Shown here: positions 54,237 to 63,823 of the stretch, piece after piece
Layout: each line of letters begins with the position of its first letter
Numbering within the stretch: position 1 is the first letter of the stretch
NCBI RefSeq assembly: GCF_028765345.1
Contig: NZ_JARAJZ010000003.1
Coordinates: 319,158 to 383,157 of the forward strand
Length of the DNA stretch: 64,000 nucleotides
Reading direction: 5' to 3'
Origin: Sporolactobacillus sp. CQH2019
GTDB taxonomy: Bacteria; Bacillota; Bacilli; Bacillales; Sporolactobacillaceae
Made by a program: the position numbers and the translations under genes
The notes under the pieces: generated by a model
Seen by the model: the letters and a program-made list of their open reading frames with translations, nothing else
Told to the model about the DNA's origin: nothing
Databases searched by the model: none

Positions 54237-55553
54237 ATGTTTTGGATTGAATTAATCATTTTATTGGCGTGCATCGTCGTAGGTGCACGGATCGGCGGTC
54301 TGGGCCTTGGAGTGATGGGCGGGGTAGGATTAGCTATCTTTGTATATATTTTCGGCCTTCAGCCCGCAACTGCACCGATTGATGTCATGCTGATGATTCT
54401 GTCGGTTGTGACAACGGCCGGATGCCTGCAAGCTACTGGCGGCATGGATTATTTGGTCAGTCTAGCTGAAAGAATCTTACGCAGTCATCCAAAATACATT
54501 AATTTTCTTGCGCCGATCATCGCCTATTTGTTTACGTTTTTGGCAGGCACCGGGCATGTTGCCTATGCCATTTTACCGGTGATTGCCGAAGTGTCCAGAG
54601 AATGCGGCGAACGGCCTGAAAGGTCTATGTCAGTATCCGTCATTGCATCGCAGCAGGCAATCACGGCCTGCCCGATATCGGCAGCAACCGTTGCTATGGT
54701 GGCGTTACTGGATCCTTTTGGCATTAGTCTGCCTAAGATTATGATGATTTGCGTTCCCGCTACTTTTATTGGCGTCATGATTGCTGCACTAGTATCTAAC
54801 AAAATGGGTAAAGAGCTGAAAGACGATCCGGTCTATTTAAAACGTCTGCAAGAGAAACTGATCGATCCGATAAACAAAGAAAAAAAGGCCTACGTAGCGA
54901 CGAAAGCATCCAAAATATCCTGTGTATTATTCCTTTGCGCCGCTTTATTTGTTGTCCTTATGGGCACTTTTTCGAACCTCCGTCCGGGGTGGATGGTCGA
55001 TGGAAAGTTTACTCGGATGGGAATGCCTGTCACCATTGAAATTATTATGCTGACGGCCGCAGCGTGTATTCTTCTGATCTGTAAAGGAGACGTCGAGAAG
55101 GTTGTATCAGGCAGCGTATTCAAGGCTGGCGCTGCCGCTGTCGTGGCGATTTTCGGCATTGCCTGGATGGGGGACACATTTTTCCAAGGCAATGCAAAAT
55201 TTATTACGGGAAACATTTCCACAATCGTTCATGCGGCGCCCTGGCTGTTTGTCTTTGCCCTATTTATTCTCTCCATACTTTTGTACAGTCAGGCGGCAAC
55301 GGTTCAGACACTTATGCCGCTCGGCATCACGCTCGGCATCAATCCTGCACTGTTAGCTGCCATGTTCCCGGCGGTCAATGGCTACTTCTTCATCCCGAAC
55401 TATCCCACGGTTGTTGCAGCGCTCAATTTTGATACGACAGGAACGACGCATGTCGGCAAATATTTATTGAATCACAGCTTTATGCTTCCCGGTCTTATTT
55501 CGACCGCCTGCGCAGTTGGCATCGGTATGCTATCCATCCACTTTTTACTCTAA
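54237..55553 (+). CDS. Anaerobic C4-dicarboxylate transporter (Dcu family)
   Basis: 438 residues from the ATG following GGGAGGT; an ATG 21 bases upstream overlaps that site. Around ten to twelve hydrophobic helices. Family marks: ARIGGLGLGVMGGVGLAIFVYIFGLQP at the start, TFLAGTGHVAYAILPVIAEVS, ACPISAATVAMVALL, and near the end NGYFFIPNYPTVVAALNFDTTGTTHVGKYLLNHSF. DcuA/B carriers exchange aspartate or fumarate for succinate under anaerobiosis. First gene of the operon with the racemase and aspA. Confidence 0.93.
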   Translation: MFWIELIILLACIVVGARIGGLGLGVMGGVGLAIFVYIFGLQPATAPIDVMLMILSVVTTAGCLQATGGMDYLVSLAERILRSHPKYINFLAPIIAYLFTFLAGTGHVAYAILPVIAEVSRECGERPERSMSVSVIASQQAITACPISAATVAMVALLDPFGISLPKIMMICVPATFIGVMIAALVSNKMGKELKDDPVYLKRLQEKLIDPINKEKKAYVATKASKISCVLFLCAALFVVLMGTFSNLRPGWMVDGKFTRMGMPVTIEIIMLTAAACILLICKGDVEKVVSGSVFKAGAAAVVAIFGIAWMGDTFFQGNAKFITGNISTIVHAAPWLFVFALFILSILLYSQAATVQTLMPLGITLGINPALLAAMFPAVNGYFFIPNYPTVVAALNFDTTGTTHVGKYLLNHSFMLPGLISTACAVGIGMLSIHFLL

Positions 55554-55616
55554 TCGCGTCGATCGTCGGTCGATAGATACAAAACACAAAACAAACGAAA
55601 GGAGAAACATCATAAC

Positions 55617-56375
55617 ATGAAAACAATCGGAATAATCGGCGGAATGGGGCCTCTGGCAACAAGTGATCTGTATCGCCGCATCATTGCCCGAACGAAGGCA
55701 GCAAAGGATCAGGACCATATCCATGTCTTGATTGACAGCAATACCCGTATTCCCGACCGAACGGAGGCAATCATCGGCAATGGTGAAGATCCCCGGCCGG
55801 AGCTGATAAAATCCGCTGAACGATTAGAGCAGGGCGGCGCCGATTTTTTAATCATGCCCTGCAATACGGCACACTATTTTATAGATGCGATTCAGGCGAA
55901 AGTGCATATCCCGTTTATTGACATGATTGAAGAGACCGCGAAAGACACAAAGCAAAAATACGGACAGGAAACGGTTGTCGGAATTATGGCGACAGACGGA
56001 ACGCTAAAAACTAAAATCTATGAACACTGTTATCACCGGTTAGCCATTAAAACCGTTGTTCCGGAAAAAAAGCAACAAAAACTAATGAAATTCATTTATG
56101 AAGTCATTAAAAACGGAAATTACGATGCCGGTACGAATTTGTTTTTTGAATGTGTTGAAGAATTAAAGAACAAGGGGGCGGATGCTTTCCTGCTAGGATG
56201 TACGGAACTCTCATCTGCACAATATTTATACAAGTTTGAGGGCCCCTTTATCAATCCGACGGAGATATTAGCGGAGGCTTCGATTATTCGTGCGGGCGGA
56301 CAACTGAATGAGTGTCATTCCAACCGTCTGTTCTTCGGCTCGCCTTTTCTCTCTGACAGTAGGCCGGGGCGGTAA
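55617..56375 (+). CDS. Aspartate/glutamate racemase
   Basis: 252 residues, start after GAAAGGAG. Asp/Glu racemase family: IGIIGGMGPLATSDLYRRI, the two catalytic cysteines in MPCNTAH (near residue 80) and LGCTELSS (near 200). It interconverts D- and L-aspartate (or glutamate). Between the transporter and aspartase it would allow D-aspartate to feed fumarate production, since aspartase accepts only the L form. The C-terminal 20 residues are not conserved. Confidence 0.9.
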   Translation: MKTIGIIGGMGPLATSDLYRRIIARTKAAKDQDHIHVLIDSNTRIPDRTEAIIGNGEDPRPELIKSAERLEQGGADFLIMPCNTAHYFIDAIQAKVHIPFIDMIEETAKDTKQKYGQETVVGIMATDGTLKTKIYEHCYHRLAIKTVVPEKKQQKLMKFIYEVIKNGNYDAGTNLFFECVEELKNKGADAFLLGCTELSSAQYLYKFEGPFINPTEILAEASIIRAGGQLNECHSNRLFFGSPFLSDSRPGR

Positions 56376-56518
56376 AAGTTGCTGATGCAGTTCAATATCC
56401 GGCCGCCAAGGGGGTGAGGCTGAAACTGATTAAGGATAAACCTATCAGCCAATAAAAGGTCCGTTTTTCAACATTCGTCACTTGAAATCCGTCATTCGTT
56501 AGAGGAGGAAGATCTGAG

Positions 56519-57952
56519 ATGAGCAGTAAAACTGAAGATTACCGGGTTGAAAGAGATTTTCTGGGAGAAAAACACGTTCCTTTGGATGCCTATTTCGGTG
56601 TACAAACGATGAGAGCCGTCGACAACTTTCCGATCACTGGATATCACATTGATGATGAGCTCATCAATGCGATGGCTGTTATTAAAAAATCAGCTGCTCT
56701 TGCAAACTCGGAAATTGGTCAATTAAACGAGAAAATTGCCCAGGCGATTGTTACGGCAGCAGATGAAATATTAAAAGGAGAATTTCATGATCAATTTGTT
56801 CTTGATCCGATTCAAGGCGGAGCCGGGACATCCGTTAACATGAATACTAATGAAGTGATTGCCAACCGGGCACTTGAAATACTGGGAGAAGAGAAAGGAA
56901 ATTATAAGGTCGTCAGTCCGAACAGCCATGTCAATATGTCACAATCGACCAATGATTCCTATCCGACGGCCATTCATCTGTCTGCGCTCTTTTTACTGGA
57001 AAAGCTCTTGAAAACATTGGAGGAAGTACATCATGATTTTGTGATCAAGGCGGAAGAATTTAAAGATGATATAAAAATGGGACGGACACAATTGCAGGAT
57101 GCGGTTCCCATCATGCTGGGCCAGGAGTTTGCGGCGTATGCTGCCGTTCTGAAAAGAGATATTGAAAGAATCCGCGCCACCCGCGAGAACCTGTACAGTG
57201 TCAATATGGGGGGAACGGCTATCGGCACCGGTATCAATGCGGATAAAGAATACATTAGGAGAGTGATTCATCATTTAGCGGAATTTACGGGATTCCCGAT
57301 CAAAGGCGCACAAGATCCCATCGACGGAACGCAAAACACGGATGTCTATTTGGAAGTTCATGCCGCATTAAAAACATGCATGCTGGATATGTCGAAAGTA
57401 GCGAATGATCTGCGGCTGCTGTCTTCCGGGCCGAGGTGCGGGTTAAACGAGATTAACTTGCCTCCCCGTCAGCCGGGTTCATCAATCATGCCGGGGAAAG
57501 TAAATCCGGTTATACCGGAAGTGTTAAACCAGAGTGCTTTTCAAATTGTTGGAAATGATCTCACAATCGGTATGGCCTGTGAAGCGGGTCAGCTGGAATT
57601 AAACGTCATGGAACCTATCATTGCCTACAATTTACTACAGTCCATTAAAATAATGACCCATGTTTTTACCGTTTTCAGCAAATTCTGCCTGCAGGGAATC
57701 ACGGCGAATAAAGAGAAAATGGAAGAGTACGTTAAGCATAGTGTCGGCGTCATTACGGCGATCAATCCCCATGTGGGTTATGAGACAGCGGCTTCCATCG
57801 CTAAAAAAGCAATTATAACCGGGGAACCGGTTAGAGACATTATTTTAGAGGAAGGCGTGTTATCAGAAGAAGAACTGAATATCATCCTGGATCCGCGAGC
57901 GATGACTCATCCCGGAATCTCAGGAAAATCATCATTATCGAAAAAAAGCTGA
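56519..57952 (+). CDS. aspA: Aspartate ammonia-lyase
   Basis: 477 residues, start after GAGGAGG. Fumarase/aspartase superfamily with the three conserved regions: GAGTSVNMNTNEVIANRALE, NSHVNMSQSTNDSYPTAIH, and the signature loop GSSIMPGKVNPVIPE carrying the catalytic Ser. Normal length. It splits L-aspartate into fumarate and ammonia. With the Dcu carrier upstream and sdhCAB downstream it supplies fumarate as electron acceptor. Confidence 0.93.
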   Translation: MSSKTEDYRVERDFLGEKHVPLDAYFGVQTMRAVDNFPITGYHIDDELINAMAVIKKSAALANSEIGQLNEKIAQAIVTAADEILKGEFHDQFVLDPIQGGAGTSVNMNTNEVIANRALEILGEEKGNYKVVSPNSHVNMSQSTNDSYPTAIHLSALFLLEKLLKTLEEVHHDFVIKAEEFKDDIKMGRTQLQDAVPIMLGQEFAAYAAVLKRDIERIRATRENLYSVNMGGTAIGTGINADKEYIRRVIHHLAEFTGFPIKGAQDPIDGTQNTDVYLEVHAALKTCMLDMSKVANDLRLLSSGPRCGLNEINLPPRQPGSSIMPGKVNPVIPEVLNQSAFQIVGNDLTIGMACEAGQLELNVMEPIIAYNLLQSIKIMTHVFTVFSKFCLQGITANKEKMEEYVKHSVGVITAINPHVGYETAASIAKKAIITGEPVRDIILEEGVLSEEELNIILDPRAMTHPGISGKSSLSKKS

Positions 57953-58350
57953 TTTTTAAATTTTTACAGAGGACGATGAATTGAAAGTAACCGGATTAGA
58001 TTAGATAATCAAGAAAAAGTTTCCGCGGAAAAGCATTTAACAGCTGGGTGTTCCGGATCATTTAAAATGGCCGAGTTTTAAAATTTGACTTAAATCATTC
58101 AAACCATTTTTGATATTTTGCGATGCCGGATAGTGACTTAGCTACACCTCATATTGAGGCGTTTTTCTTATCTTTTCATAGTGCCGGATTCATGTGAAAA
58201 CGAGGCCTTGCCTCACATCGTTTTGATTCAAAAAATAACGGCCGTCACAGCGATCGTATATTGAACTGAAGAACAACTGACGTTTATAGTTTGGACCAAT
58301 ATTTTTAAAGATTGTAAGAGTTAATATTTTGCTTTGGAGGGGGAAGGGAT
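57953..58350. other. Intergenic between aspA and sdhC, with terminator
   Basis: CCTCA, TAT, TGAGG at 58147-58159 followed by CGTTTTTCTT is a weak terminator for aspA. The rest (58171-58350) is the sdh leader; a GGAGGGGG site lies before sdhC. No TTTTTGT repeats are seen, so sdh is probably not controlled by the same regulator. Confidence 0.5.
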
Positions 58351-58959
58351 ATGGCTGTACCACATGAATATGGTCAGCACCGCCTGCATTCGCTCCTTGG
58401 AGTCGTCCCGATCGGGTTATTTCTGATCGTTCATCTGACCATAAACTATCAGGCAACTAAAGGAGCGGACGCGTTTAACCAGGCGGCCGGTTTGATGGAA
58501 AGTTTACCCTATCTGTTGTTTCTTGAGACTGTGCTCATTTATCTGCCCATTTTGTTTCATGCGATTTACGGCATTTATCTTGCGTTTACCGCCAAAAATA
58601 ATGTCGGAAACTACAGCTTTTTCCGCAACTGGATGTTTTTTATTCAAAGAATTTCCGGATTGTATCTCGTGATTTTTCTTGCCTGGCATGTCTGGGAGAC
58701 ACGGGTAGCGATGGCATTGGGGACTCCGCTTAACTATGAAATGATGGTTAATAATTTAAGCAATCCAGGAATCATGATCTTTTATGTCTTCGGTATTTTA
58801 TGCGCCGTTTATCACTTCTCGAACGGACTCTGGTCGTTCTGCGTCCACTGGGGCATTCTCATGTCGCAGCGCTCGCAGCGAATCGGAACTTATGTAACGG
58901 CAGCGATATTCGTGCTGCTGACGTATGTCGGGCTTCGCACATTGTTCGCATTCGTTTAA
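58351..58959 (+). CDS. sdhC: Succinate dehydrogenase/fumarate reductase cytochrome b558
   Basis: 202 residues, the same length as the Bacillus subtilis subunit. Five membrane helices. His28, His70, His113 and His155, the four ligands of the two hemes in the Bacillus enzyme, are all present. It anchors the flavoprotein and iron-sulphur subunits and exchanges electrons with menaquinone. Next to aspA and a Dcu carrier it may well run in the fumarate-reducing direction; the sequence cannot settle direction. Confidence 0.95.
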   Translation: MAVPHEYGQHRLHSLLGVVPIGLFLIVHLTINYQATKGADAFNQAAGLMESLPYLLFLETVLIYLPILFHAIYGIYLAFTAKNNVGNYSFFRNWMFFIQRISGLYLVIFLAWHVWETRVAMALGTPLNYEMMVNNLSNPGIMIFYVFGILCAVYHFSNGLWSFCVHWGILMSQRSQRIGTYVTAAIFVLLTYVGLRTLFAFV

Positions 58960-58997
58960 TCATGTTGTTTGATTTTTCAGAAAAGGAGTGAGTCCAA

Positions 58998-60749
58998 TTG
59001 AGTAATGGAAAAATTATCATCGTCGGAGGCGGCCTGGCAGGTTTAATGTCTGCCGTGAAGGCAGCCGAAGCCGGGGTGGAAGTCGATCTTTTTTCTGTTG
59101 TTCCCGTGAAGCGTTCCCATTCGGTCTGTGCCCAGGGAGGGATTAACGGAGCAGTCAATACAAAAGGCGAAGGCGACTCGCCGTGGCAGCACTTCGATGA
59201 TACGGTCTACGGCGGCGACTTTTTGGCCAATCAGCCGCCGGTTAAGGCGATGTGTGAAGCGGCTCCGGGTATTATTCATCTCTTTGACCGGATGGGCGTG
59301 ATGTTCAACCGCACACCGGAAGGGCTGCTTGATTTCCGCCGCTTCGGCGGAACGCAGTACCATCGCACCGCCTATGCCGGCGCGACGACCGGACAGCAGC
59401 TGCTGTATGCAATGGACGAGCAGGTCCGCCGCCAGGAAGCCAATGGGCGGGTACACAAATTTGAATATGACGAATTCCTGTCGGCTGTGATCGACGGCGA
59501 CAATATCTGCCGGGGAATCGTCGTTCAGGATATGCGGACAATGGACATCTCCATCTTTCGGGCGGACGCGGTGATCATGGCAACCGGCGGTCTGGGAATG
59601 ATCTTCGGCAAATCGACAAATTCGATGATTAATACCGGTTCAGCCGCATCCGCCCTTTATCAGCAGGGTGCCTATTTTGCCAACGGGGAATTTATTCAGA
59701 TTCATCCAACCGCGATTCCCGGGGAGGATAAACTTCGGCTGATGAGCGAGTCTGCGCGGGGCGAAGGAGGGCGGCTCTGGACATATAAGGACGGTAAACC
59801 ATGGTATTTCCTTGAAGAGAAGTATCCTGCTTTCGGAAATCTTGTTCCCCGTGACATTGCCACCCGTGAAATCTTCGATGTGTGCATCAATAAACATCTC
59901 GGTGTTAATGGACAAAATATCGTCTATCTCGATCTGTCGCATAAAGATCCGCATGAACTGGATGTCAAGCTGGGCGGTATCATCGACATTTATGAAAAAT
60001 TTGTCGGCGAGGATCCGCATAAGGTTCCGATGAAAGTCTTCCCGGCGGTTCACTATTCAATGGGCGGCCTGTGGGTCGGCTTCGATCAGATGACGAATAT
60101 TAAAGGTCTGTTTGCCTGCGGTGAATGTGAGTATCAATATCACGGCGCCAATCGTCTCGGTGCCAATTCACTGCTGTCGGCCATTTACGGCGGCATGGTC
60201 GCCGGGCCCAATGCGGTCAGATACATTGCCGGACTGGATAAGGGCAGCGAAGAGATGCCGCAGAAACTGTTCGACGATGCACTGCATCGCGAGCAGGAAA
60301 AATATAAACAGCTGATTGCGCTGGACGGTCAGGAAAATGCTTACCGGCTGCATCAGGAACTCGGCGAATGGATGACCCAGTATGTCACGGTCGTTCGTGA
60401 GAACGGGACGTTGCTGAAGACGGACGAACATATTCAGGAATTAATGGAGCGCTACCGCAACATCAATCTGAATGACACATCGGAATGGGATAACGGCGCC
60501 GCCTCGTTTACCCGGCAGCTCTGGAATATGATGGAACTGGCCAGGGTAATCACACTGGGCGCCTATAATCGGAACGAAAGCCGCGGCGCTCATTACAAGC
60601 CGGAGTTTCCCGAACGCAATGATAAAGACTGGCTGAAGACAACCAAAGCCAAATTCAATTCAGAGAAAAACGGGCCGGATTTTTCGTATGAACCCGTAGA
60701 CATCTCATTGATCAAGCCGCGTAAACGGGATTATACACACGCACATTAA
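58998..60749 (+). CDS. sdhA: Succinate dehydrogenase/fumarate reductase flavoprotein
   Basis: 583 residues with a TTG start nine bases past AAAGGAG. FAD site IIIVGGGLAGLMSAVKAAEAG, the covalent-FAD His at about residue 41 in KRSHSVCAQGG, then HPTAIPGEDKLRLMSESARGEGGRLW with active-site residues, and HYSMGGLWVGFDQMTNIKGLFACGE. Length and domains match the Bacillus type. Catalyses succinate/fumarate interconversion in the cytoplasm. Confidence 0.96.
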   Translation: MSNGKIIIVGGGLAGLMSAVKAAEAGVEVDLFSVVPVKRSHSVCAQGGINGAVNTKGEGDSPWQHFDDTVYGGDFLANQPPVKAMCEAAPGIIHLFDRMGVMFNRTPEGLLDFRRFGGTQYHRTAYAGATTGQQLLYAMDEQVRRQEANGRVHKFEYDEFLSAVIDGDNICRGIVVQDMRTMDISIFRADAVIMATGGLGMIFGKSTNSMINTGSAASALYQQGAYFANGEFIQIHPTAIPGEDKLRLMSESARGEGGRLWTYKDGKPWYFLEEKYPAFGNLVPRDIATREIFDVCINKHLGVNGQNIVYLDLSHKDPHELDVKLGGIIDIYEKFVGEDPHKVPMKVFPAVHYSMGGLWVGFDQMTNIKGLFACGECEYQYHGANRLGANSLLSAIYGGMVAGPNAVRYIAGLDKGSEEMPQKLFDDALHREQEKYKQLIALDGQENAYRLHQELGEWMTQYVTVVRENGTLLKTDEHIQELMERYRNINLNDTSEWDNGAASFTRQLWNMMELARVITLGAYNRNESRGAHYKPEFPERNDKDWLKTTKAKFNSEKNGPDFSYEPVDISLIKPRKRDYTHAH

Positions 60750-60768
60750 TTAAGAGAGGGGAAGGATC

Positions 60769-61539
60769 ATGAGCGAAGCGAATCAACCGAAAATTTTTCA
60801 AATGATAATTACCCGTCAGGGCCGGCCGGACTCGCCCTCTTATCAGCAAACGTTCAATGTGTCCTATAAGCCGAACATGAACGTCATTTCCGCACTGATG
60901 GCTATCCGGCGTCATCCTGTTACGGCAGAAGGAAAGCAAACATCGGCACCGCAGTGGGAAATGAACTGCCTGGAGGAAGTGTGCGGCGCCTGTTCAATGG
61001 TTATTAACGGACGTCCGCGTCAGGCCTGTACGGCGCTGATCGACAAACTGAAGAAACCCATTCGGCTTGAGCCGATGAAAACTTTTCCCATCGTCCGTGA
61101 CCTGATTGTTGACCGTTCACGCATGTTCAATGCGCTGAAACGGGTCAAAGCCTGGATTCCGATTGACGGGACATACGATCTCGGACCCGGGCCGCGCATG
61201 GCCGAAAGCAAGCGGCAGTGGGCTTATGAGTTGTCCAAATGCATGACCTGCGGCTGCTGCCTCGAAGCCTGCCCGAACATCAGCAGCAAGTCCGATTTCA
61301 TCGGCCCGGCGCCGCTCTCGCAAGTCCGCCTGTTCAACGCCCATCCGACGGGAGCAATGAATAAAGCGGAACGACTGAAGACAATCATGGGAGAAGGCGG
61401 TATCGAAGGCTGCGGCAACTCACAGAACTGCGTCCAAGTCTGCCCGAAAGAGATTCCACTGACAATGTCGATTGCTGCCCTGAACCGCGATACCGTTCTG
61501 CAATCATTCAAGAATTTTTTTGGCAGCGACTATCTGTAA
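60769..61539 (+). CDS. sdhB: Succinate dehydrogenase/fumarate reductase iron-sulphur subunit
   Basis: 256 residues. The 2Fe-2S cluster cysteines are in NCLEEVCGACSMVINGRPRQAC. The 4Fe-4S and 3Fe-4S sites are in CMTCGCCLEACPN and GCGNSQNCVQVCPKEIPL. It carries electrons between the flavin and the heme-bearing SdhC. Twenty bases after sdhA with GAGAGGGGAAGG in between. Confidence 0.96.
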   Translation: MSEANQPKIFQMIITRQGRPDSPSYQQTFNVSYKPNMNVISALMAIRRHPVTAEGKQTSAPQWEMNCLEEVCGACSMVINGRPRQACTALIDKLKKPIRLEPMKTFPIVRDLIVDRSRMFNALKRVKAWIPIDGTYDLGPGPRMAESKRQWAYELSKCMTCGCCLEACPNISSKSDFIGPAPLSQVRLFNAHPTGAMNKAERLKTIMGEGGIEGCGNSQNCVQVCPKEIPLTMSIAALNRDTVLQSFKNFFGSDYL

Positions 61540-62061
61540 AAAAAAAGGTACCCGCGTATGGCCTGAATGCGTCTTTTTGCTTCTTCTTTATAAATTCAGG
61601 GCCCGGTCATTCTGATGCGGCACTGGATTTGATGCAGGTTTTACTGCTCAACCCGGCTGATCTGATTGATTGCTGAAAACGTTTTGTGCCGTATGTTTAA
61701 AAGCGCTGCAACATTAGAGAAAGATTTTAAGCATCAGTTTTCACCGCTTCTATTCAGAAAAATTGATTGCCCTTTATGAATCCCCAAAATCGCTGATCCA
61801 ATGCGTTTTTGAGGATTTTAATTTTATAGCGATGGCTGCGCTTTTAGAACTTAGCCGTTTAAAAAACTGTTGATTCATTAGATTTCCAGGCTCCATGCAG
61901 CGCAGGCAGAAAGGCATGATCTTTAGTTTGGAAAAAGATGCTTGAAAGATGATCAGACAAGGCATGACCATGTACAGTAGCAAATTCATCATATCCTTGA
62001 CAGTATCCAAGAAACAGAGCACGACTCTTACTGTAGAGGCGGAGCGCTAGTTGCCGCTTAT
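61540..62061. other. Intergenic, no convincing gene
   Basis: Minus-strand open frames at 61774-62022 and 61859-62086 overlap one another, lack ribosome sites, and have no recognised domain; the second begins inside a terminator. I treat the stretch as non-coding or decayed. Confidence 0.45.
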
Positions 62062-62084
62062 AAAAAAAAGCCCGTTCTGCGGGC
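62062..62084 (-). terminator. Terminator for the minus-strand small genes
   Basis: On the minus strand GCCCG, CAGAA, CGGGC, then eight T's. It lies 240 bp past the two small minus-strand genes. Confidence 0.8.
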
Positions 62085-62169
62085 ATGCCTATTGCTATTT
62101 CAACATCACTTCATTATCTTACTTTTACGATCGATGAAGATAATCCCATCATAAAAGATTTGTGTGATT

Positions 62170-62240
62170 ATAAACATACTAACCCTAGTGGTGCAGAAAG
62201 TACGACGGTACTTCCTGCATCACTTTTATTTTATAGTGGG
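62170..62240 (+). repeat. Dispersed hairpin repeat, copy 3
   Basis: AAACATACTAACCCTAGTGG, GTGCAGAAAGTACGACGG, TACTTCCTGCATCAC, TTTTATTTTATAGTGG. Its stem pairs GTGGTGCAG with CTGCATCAC, and AAGTAC with GTACTT. Clearest of the three copies. Confidence 0.8.
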
Positions 62241-62324
62241 AGTGGAGCATGAGGCCGTGAGCTCTTTGGCACTCGATGTCGTAATATAGACGGGCCGCTT
62301 CACTGATTTTCACTGCAATCTGTT

Positions 62325-62507
62325 CTAAGTATGCGGGACTCCAGAAGTCGTGTTTTGAAAATAAGATGTGTGAAAAAGCCCTTTTCTATTTTTATCTCGC
62401 TGATAACGCTCACTGTACATGAGAAAGATTCTATCCTGAGTTAAGATAGGCCTGACTCCGTTCTCGTGATAGTACTCTTCAGCTATTTTCCAGAGTGGCT
62501 GCTTCAT
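62325..62507 (-). CDS. Small basic protein, unknown (second of pair)
   Basis: 60 residues, ATG one base past the stop of the preceding gene, so translation is probably coupled. Sequence MKQPLWKIAEEYYHENGVRP followed by ILTQDRIFLMYSERYQRDKNRK; basic, no membrane segment, no recognised family. Its C-terminus (SYFQNTTSGVPHT) lies within 90 bp of the dispersed repeat and may have been altered by it. Confidence 0.5.
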   Translation of the reverse strand: MKQPLWKIAEEYYHENGVRPILTQDRIFLMYSERYQRDKNRKGLFHTSYFQNTTSGVPHT

Positions 62508-62508
62508 G

Positions 62509-62739
62509 TCATTCGTCCTTAAAAAGGACGTTAATCGACTGAGCGAGGTAATTTATCTTTAACTCTATATCTGAATCAATATTTTGAATCGAAAGGTTAT
62601 CATTATCATCTAATTCTGCTAAAAACATATAATTATTTTCGGAATTTAATAAAATGCAGCGATTCTGGTCCTGTACAAAAAATGCCTGTTCAGATTCCGC
62701 CTGGATTGTCCACTCGCCGAATTTAGTTGTTGTATTCAT
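62509..62739 (-). CDS. Small acidic protein, unknown (first of pair)
   Basis: 76 residues from the ATG after GGAAGGAG; an ATG 27 bases earlier has no site. Acidic, with EWTIQAESEQAFFVQDQNRC and FLAELDDNDNLSIQNIDSDIE. An acidic small protein coupled to a basic one resembles the layout of toxin-antitoxin or inhibitor pairs, but no family match supports this. Followed by a terminator 420 bp on. Confidence 0.55.
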   Translation of the reverse strand: MNTTTKFGEWTIQAESEQAFFVQDQNRCILLNSENNYMFLAELDDNDNLSIQNIDSDIELKINYLAQSINVLFKDE

Positions 62740-62766
62740 TTTTTTCTCCTTCCAATTGACCGGCAC

Positions 62767-63180
62767 GGTGCCATCATTTTTTAATGATGCTTTTCGTTTT
62801 CCTGTTTATTTTTTAGTTTCCACTGACTGCCTTTGTGTCTGTCTCCGGATCTTGAGATGCAGTGGTGTCTCTTGGCCCTTTTTCCTTTCAATGAATCAAA
62901 AATATCCCATATTCATAAACGCTAAAGTCAGGATACGTTCCGAATGGCGCAATAAAAGCTTTCCCTTCTTTAGGTTGCGTAAACGGCACCGATGAAAAAT
63001 CTAGGGGGAAAATCAGTGGCGGAACAATTAATAGTTTAATAATAAATCCGTGTTTTTTCAAATATATCAGCTAAAATATGTAAATGATCTCATGATTTCA
63101 ATTAATCAAACATGGGTATTCCCTCAAATCATGTATCCAATCGGGCCGCACCGTGAAAACGTCATCAATTTTCCCGCGAA
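62767..63180. other. Intergenic, nothing recognised
   Basis: No coding potential that I trust, and no hairpin or promoter that stands out. Confidence 0.4.
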
Positions 63181-63816
63181 GCGATTGCTTGGCACGCGAA
63201 ACGCCGGGAAGTCATACCGAACAGAAGCGGTCGCACCGAATCCGGCTACAGCCGCACCGAAATGGAGAAAGGTCGCACCAAAACACCGGTAAGTCGCACC
63301 GAATCCAGCTATAGATGCACCAAACAGGAGGGGTCGCACCGAATCCGGCTACAGTCGCACCGAAATAGAGAAAAATCGCACCGAATTAATCTATAGACGC
63401 ACCGAACAGGAGGGGTCACCGAATCTGGCTATAGACGCAGCGAAATAGAGAAAGGTCGCACCAAAACACCAGGAAGTCGCACCGAATCCGACTACAGGCG
63501 CACCGAAATGGAGAAAGGTCGCACCAAAACGCCAGGAAGTCGCACCGAATCCGGTTACAGCCGCACCGAAATAGAGAAAAATCGCACCAAATCCAGCTAT
63601 AGATGCACCGAACAGGAGGGGTCGCACCGAATCCGGCTACAGTCGCACCGAAATAGAGAAAAATCGCACCGAATTAATCTATAGACGCACCGAACAGGAG
63701 GGGTCGCACCGAATCTGGCTATAGACGCACCGAAATGGAGAAAAGTCGCACCAAAACACCGGTAAGTCGCACCGAAACGCCAGGAAGTCGCACCGAATCC
63801 GACCGTGGCAGAGAGT
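63181..63816. repeat. Tandem array of about 30 units, core GTCGCACCGAA, period about 21 bp
   Basis: Each unit has CGCACCGAA (or CGCACCAAA) followed by 9-12 bases drawn from five recurring types: TCCGGCTACAG, ATAGAGAAAAA, AACACCGGTAAG, CAGGAGGGG and TTAATCTATAGA. Unit lengths are 18-22, mostly 21. Blocks of units recur: the series at about 63331-63455 reappears at about 63620-63740. On the minus strand, part of it reads as heptapeptides FGATxxx, but there is no ribosome site. Confidence 0.85.
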
Positions 63817-63823
63817 CTAGCAG

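Noticed and set aside
61774-62086. Two overlapping minus-strand small genes
   Set aside because: No ribosome sites, mutual overlap, and one starts in a terminator hairpin.
63124-63627. Minus-strand genes for FGATxxx heptapeptide proteins
   Set aside because: No ribosome sites, and open frames are explained by the 21-bp period of the repeat.
63181-63816. CRISPR array
   Set aside because: Core is only about 11 bp, the spacers are 9-12 bp and recur many times, and no cas genes are near.
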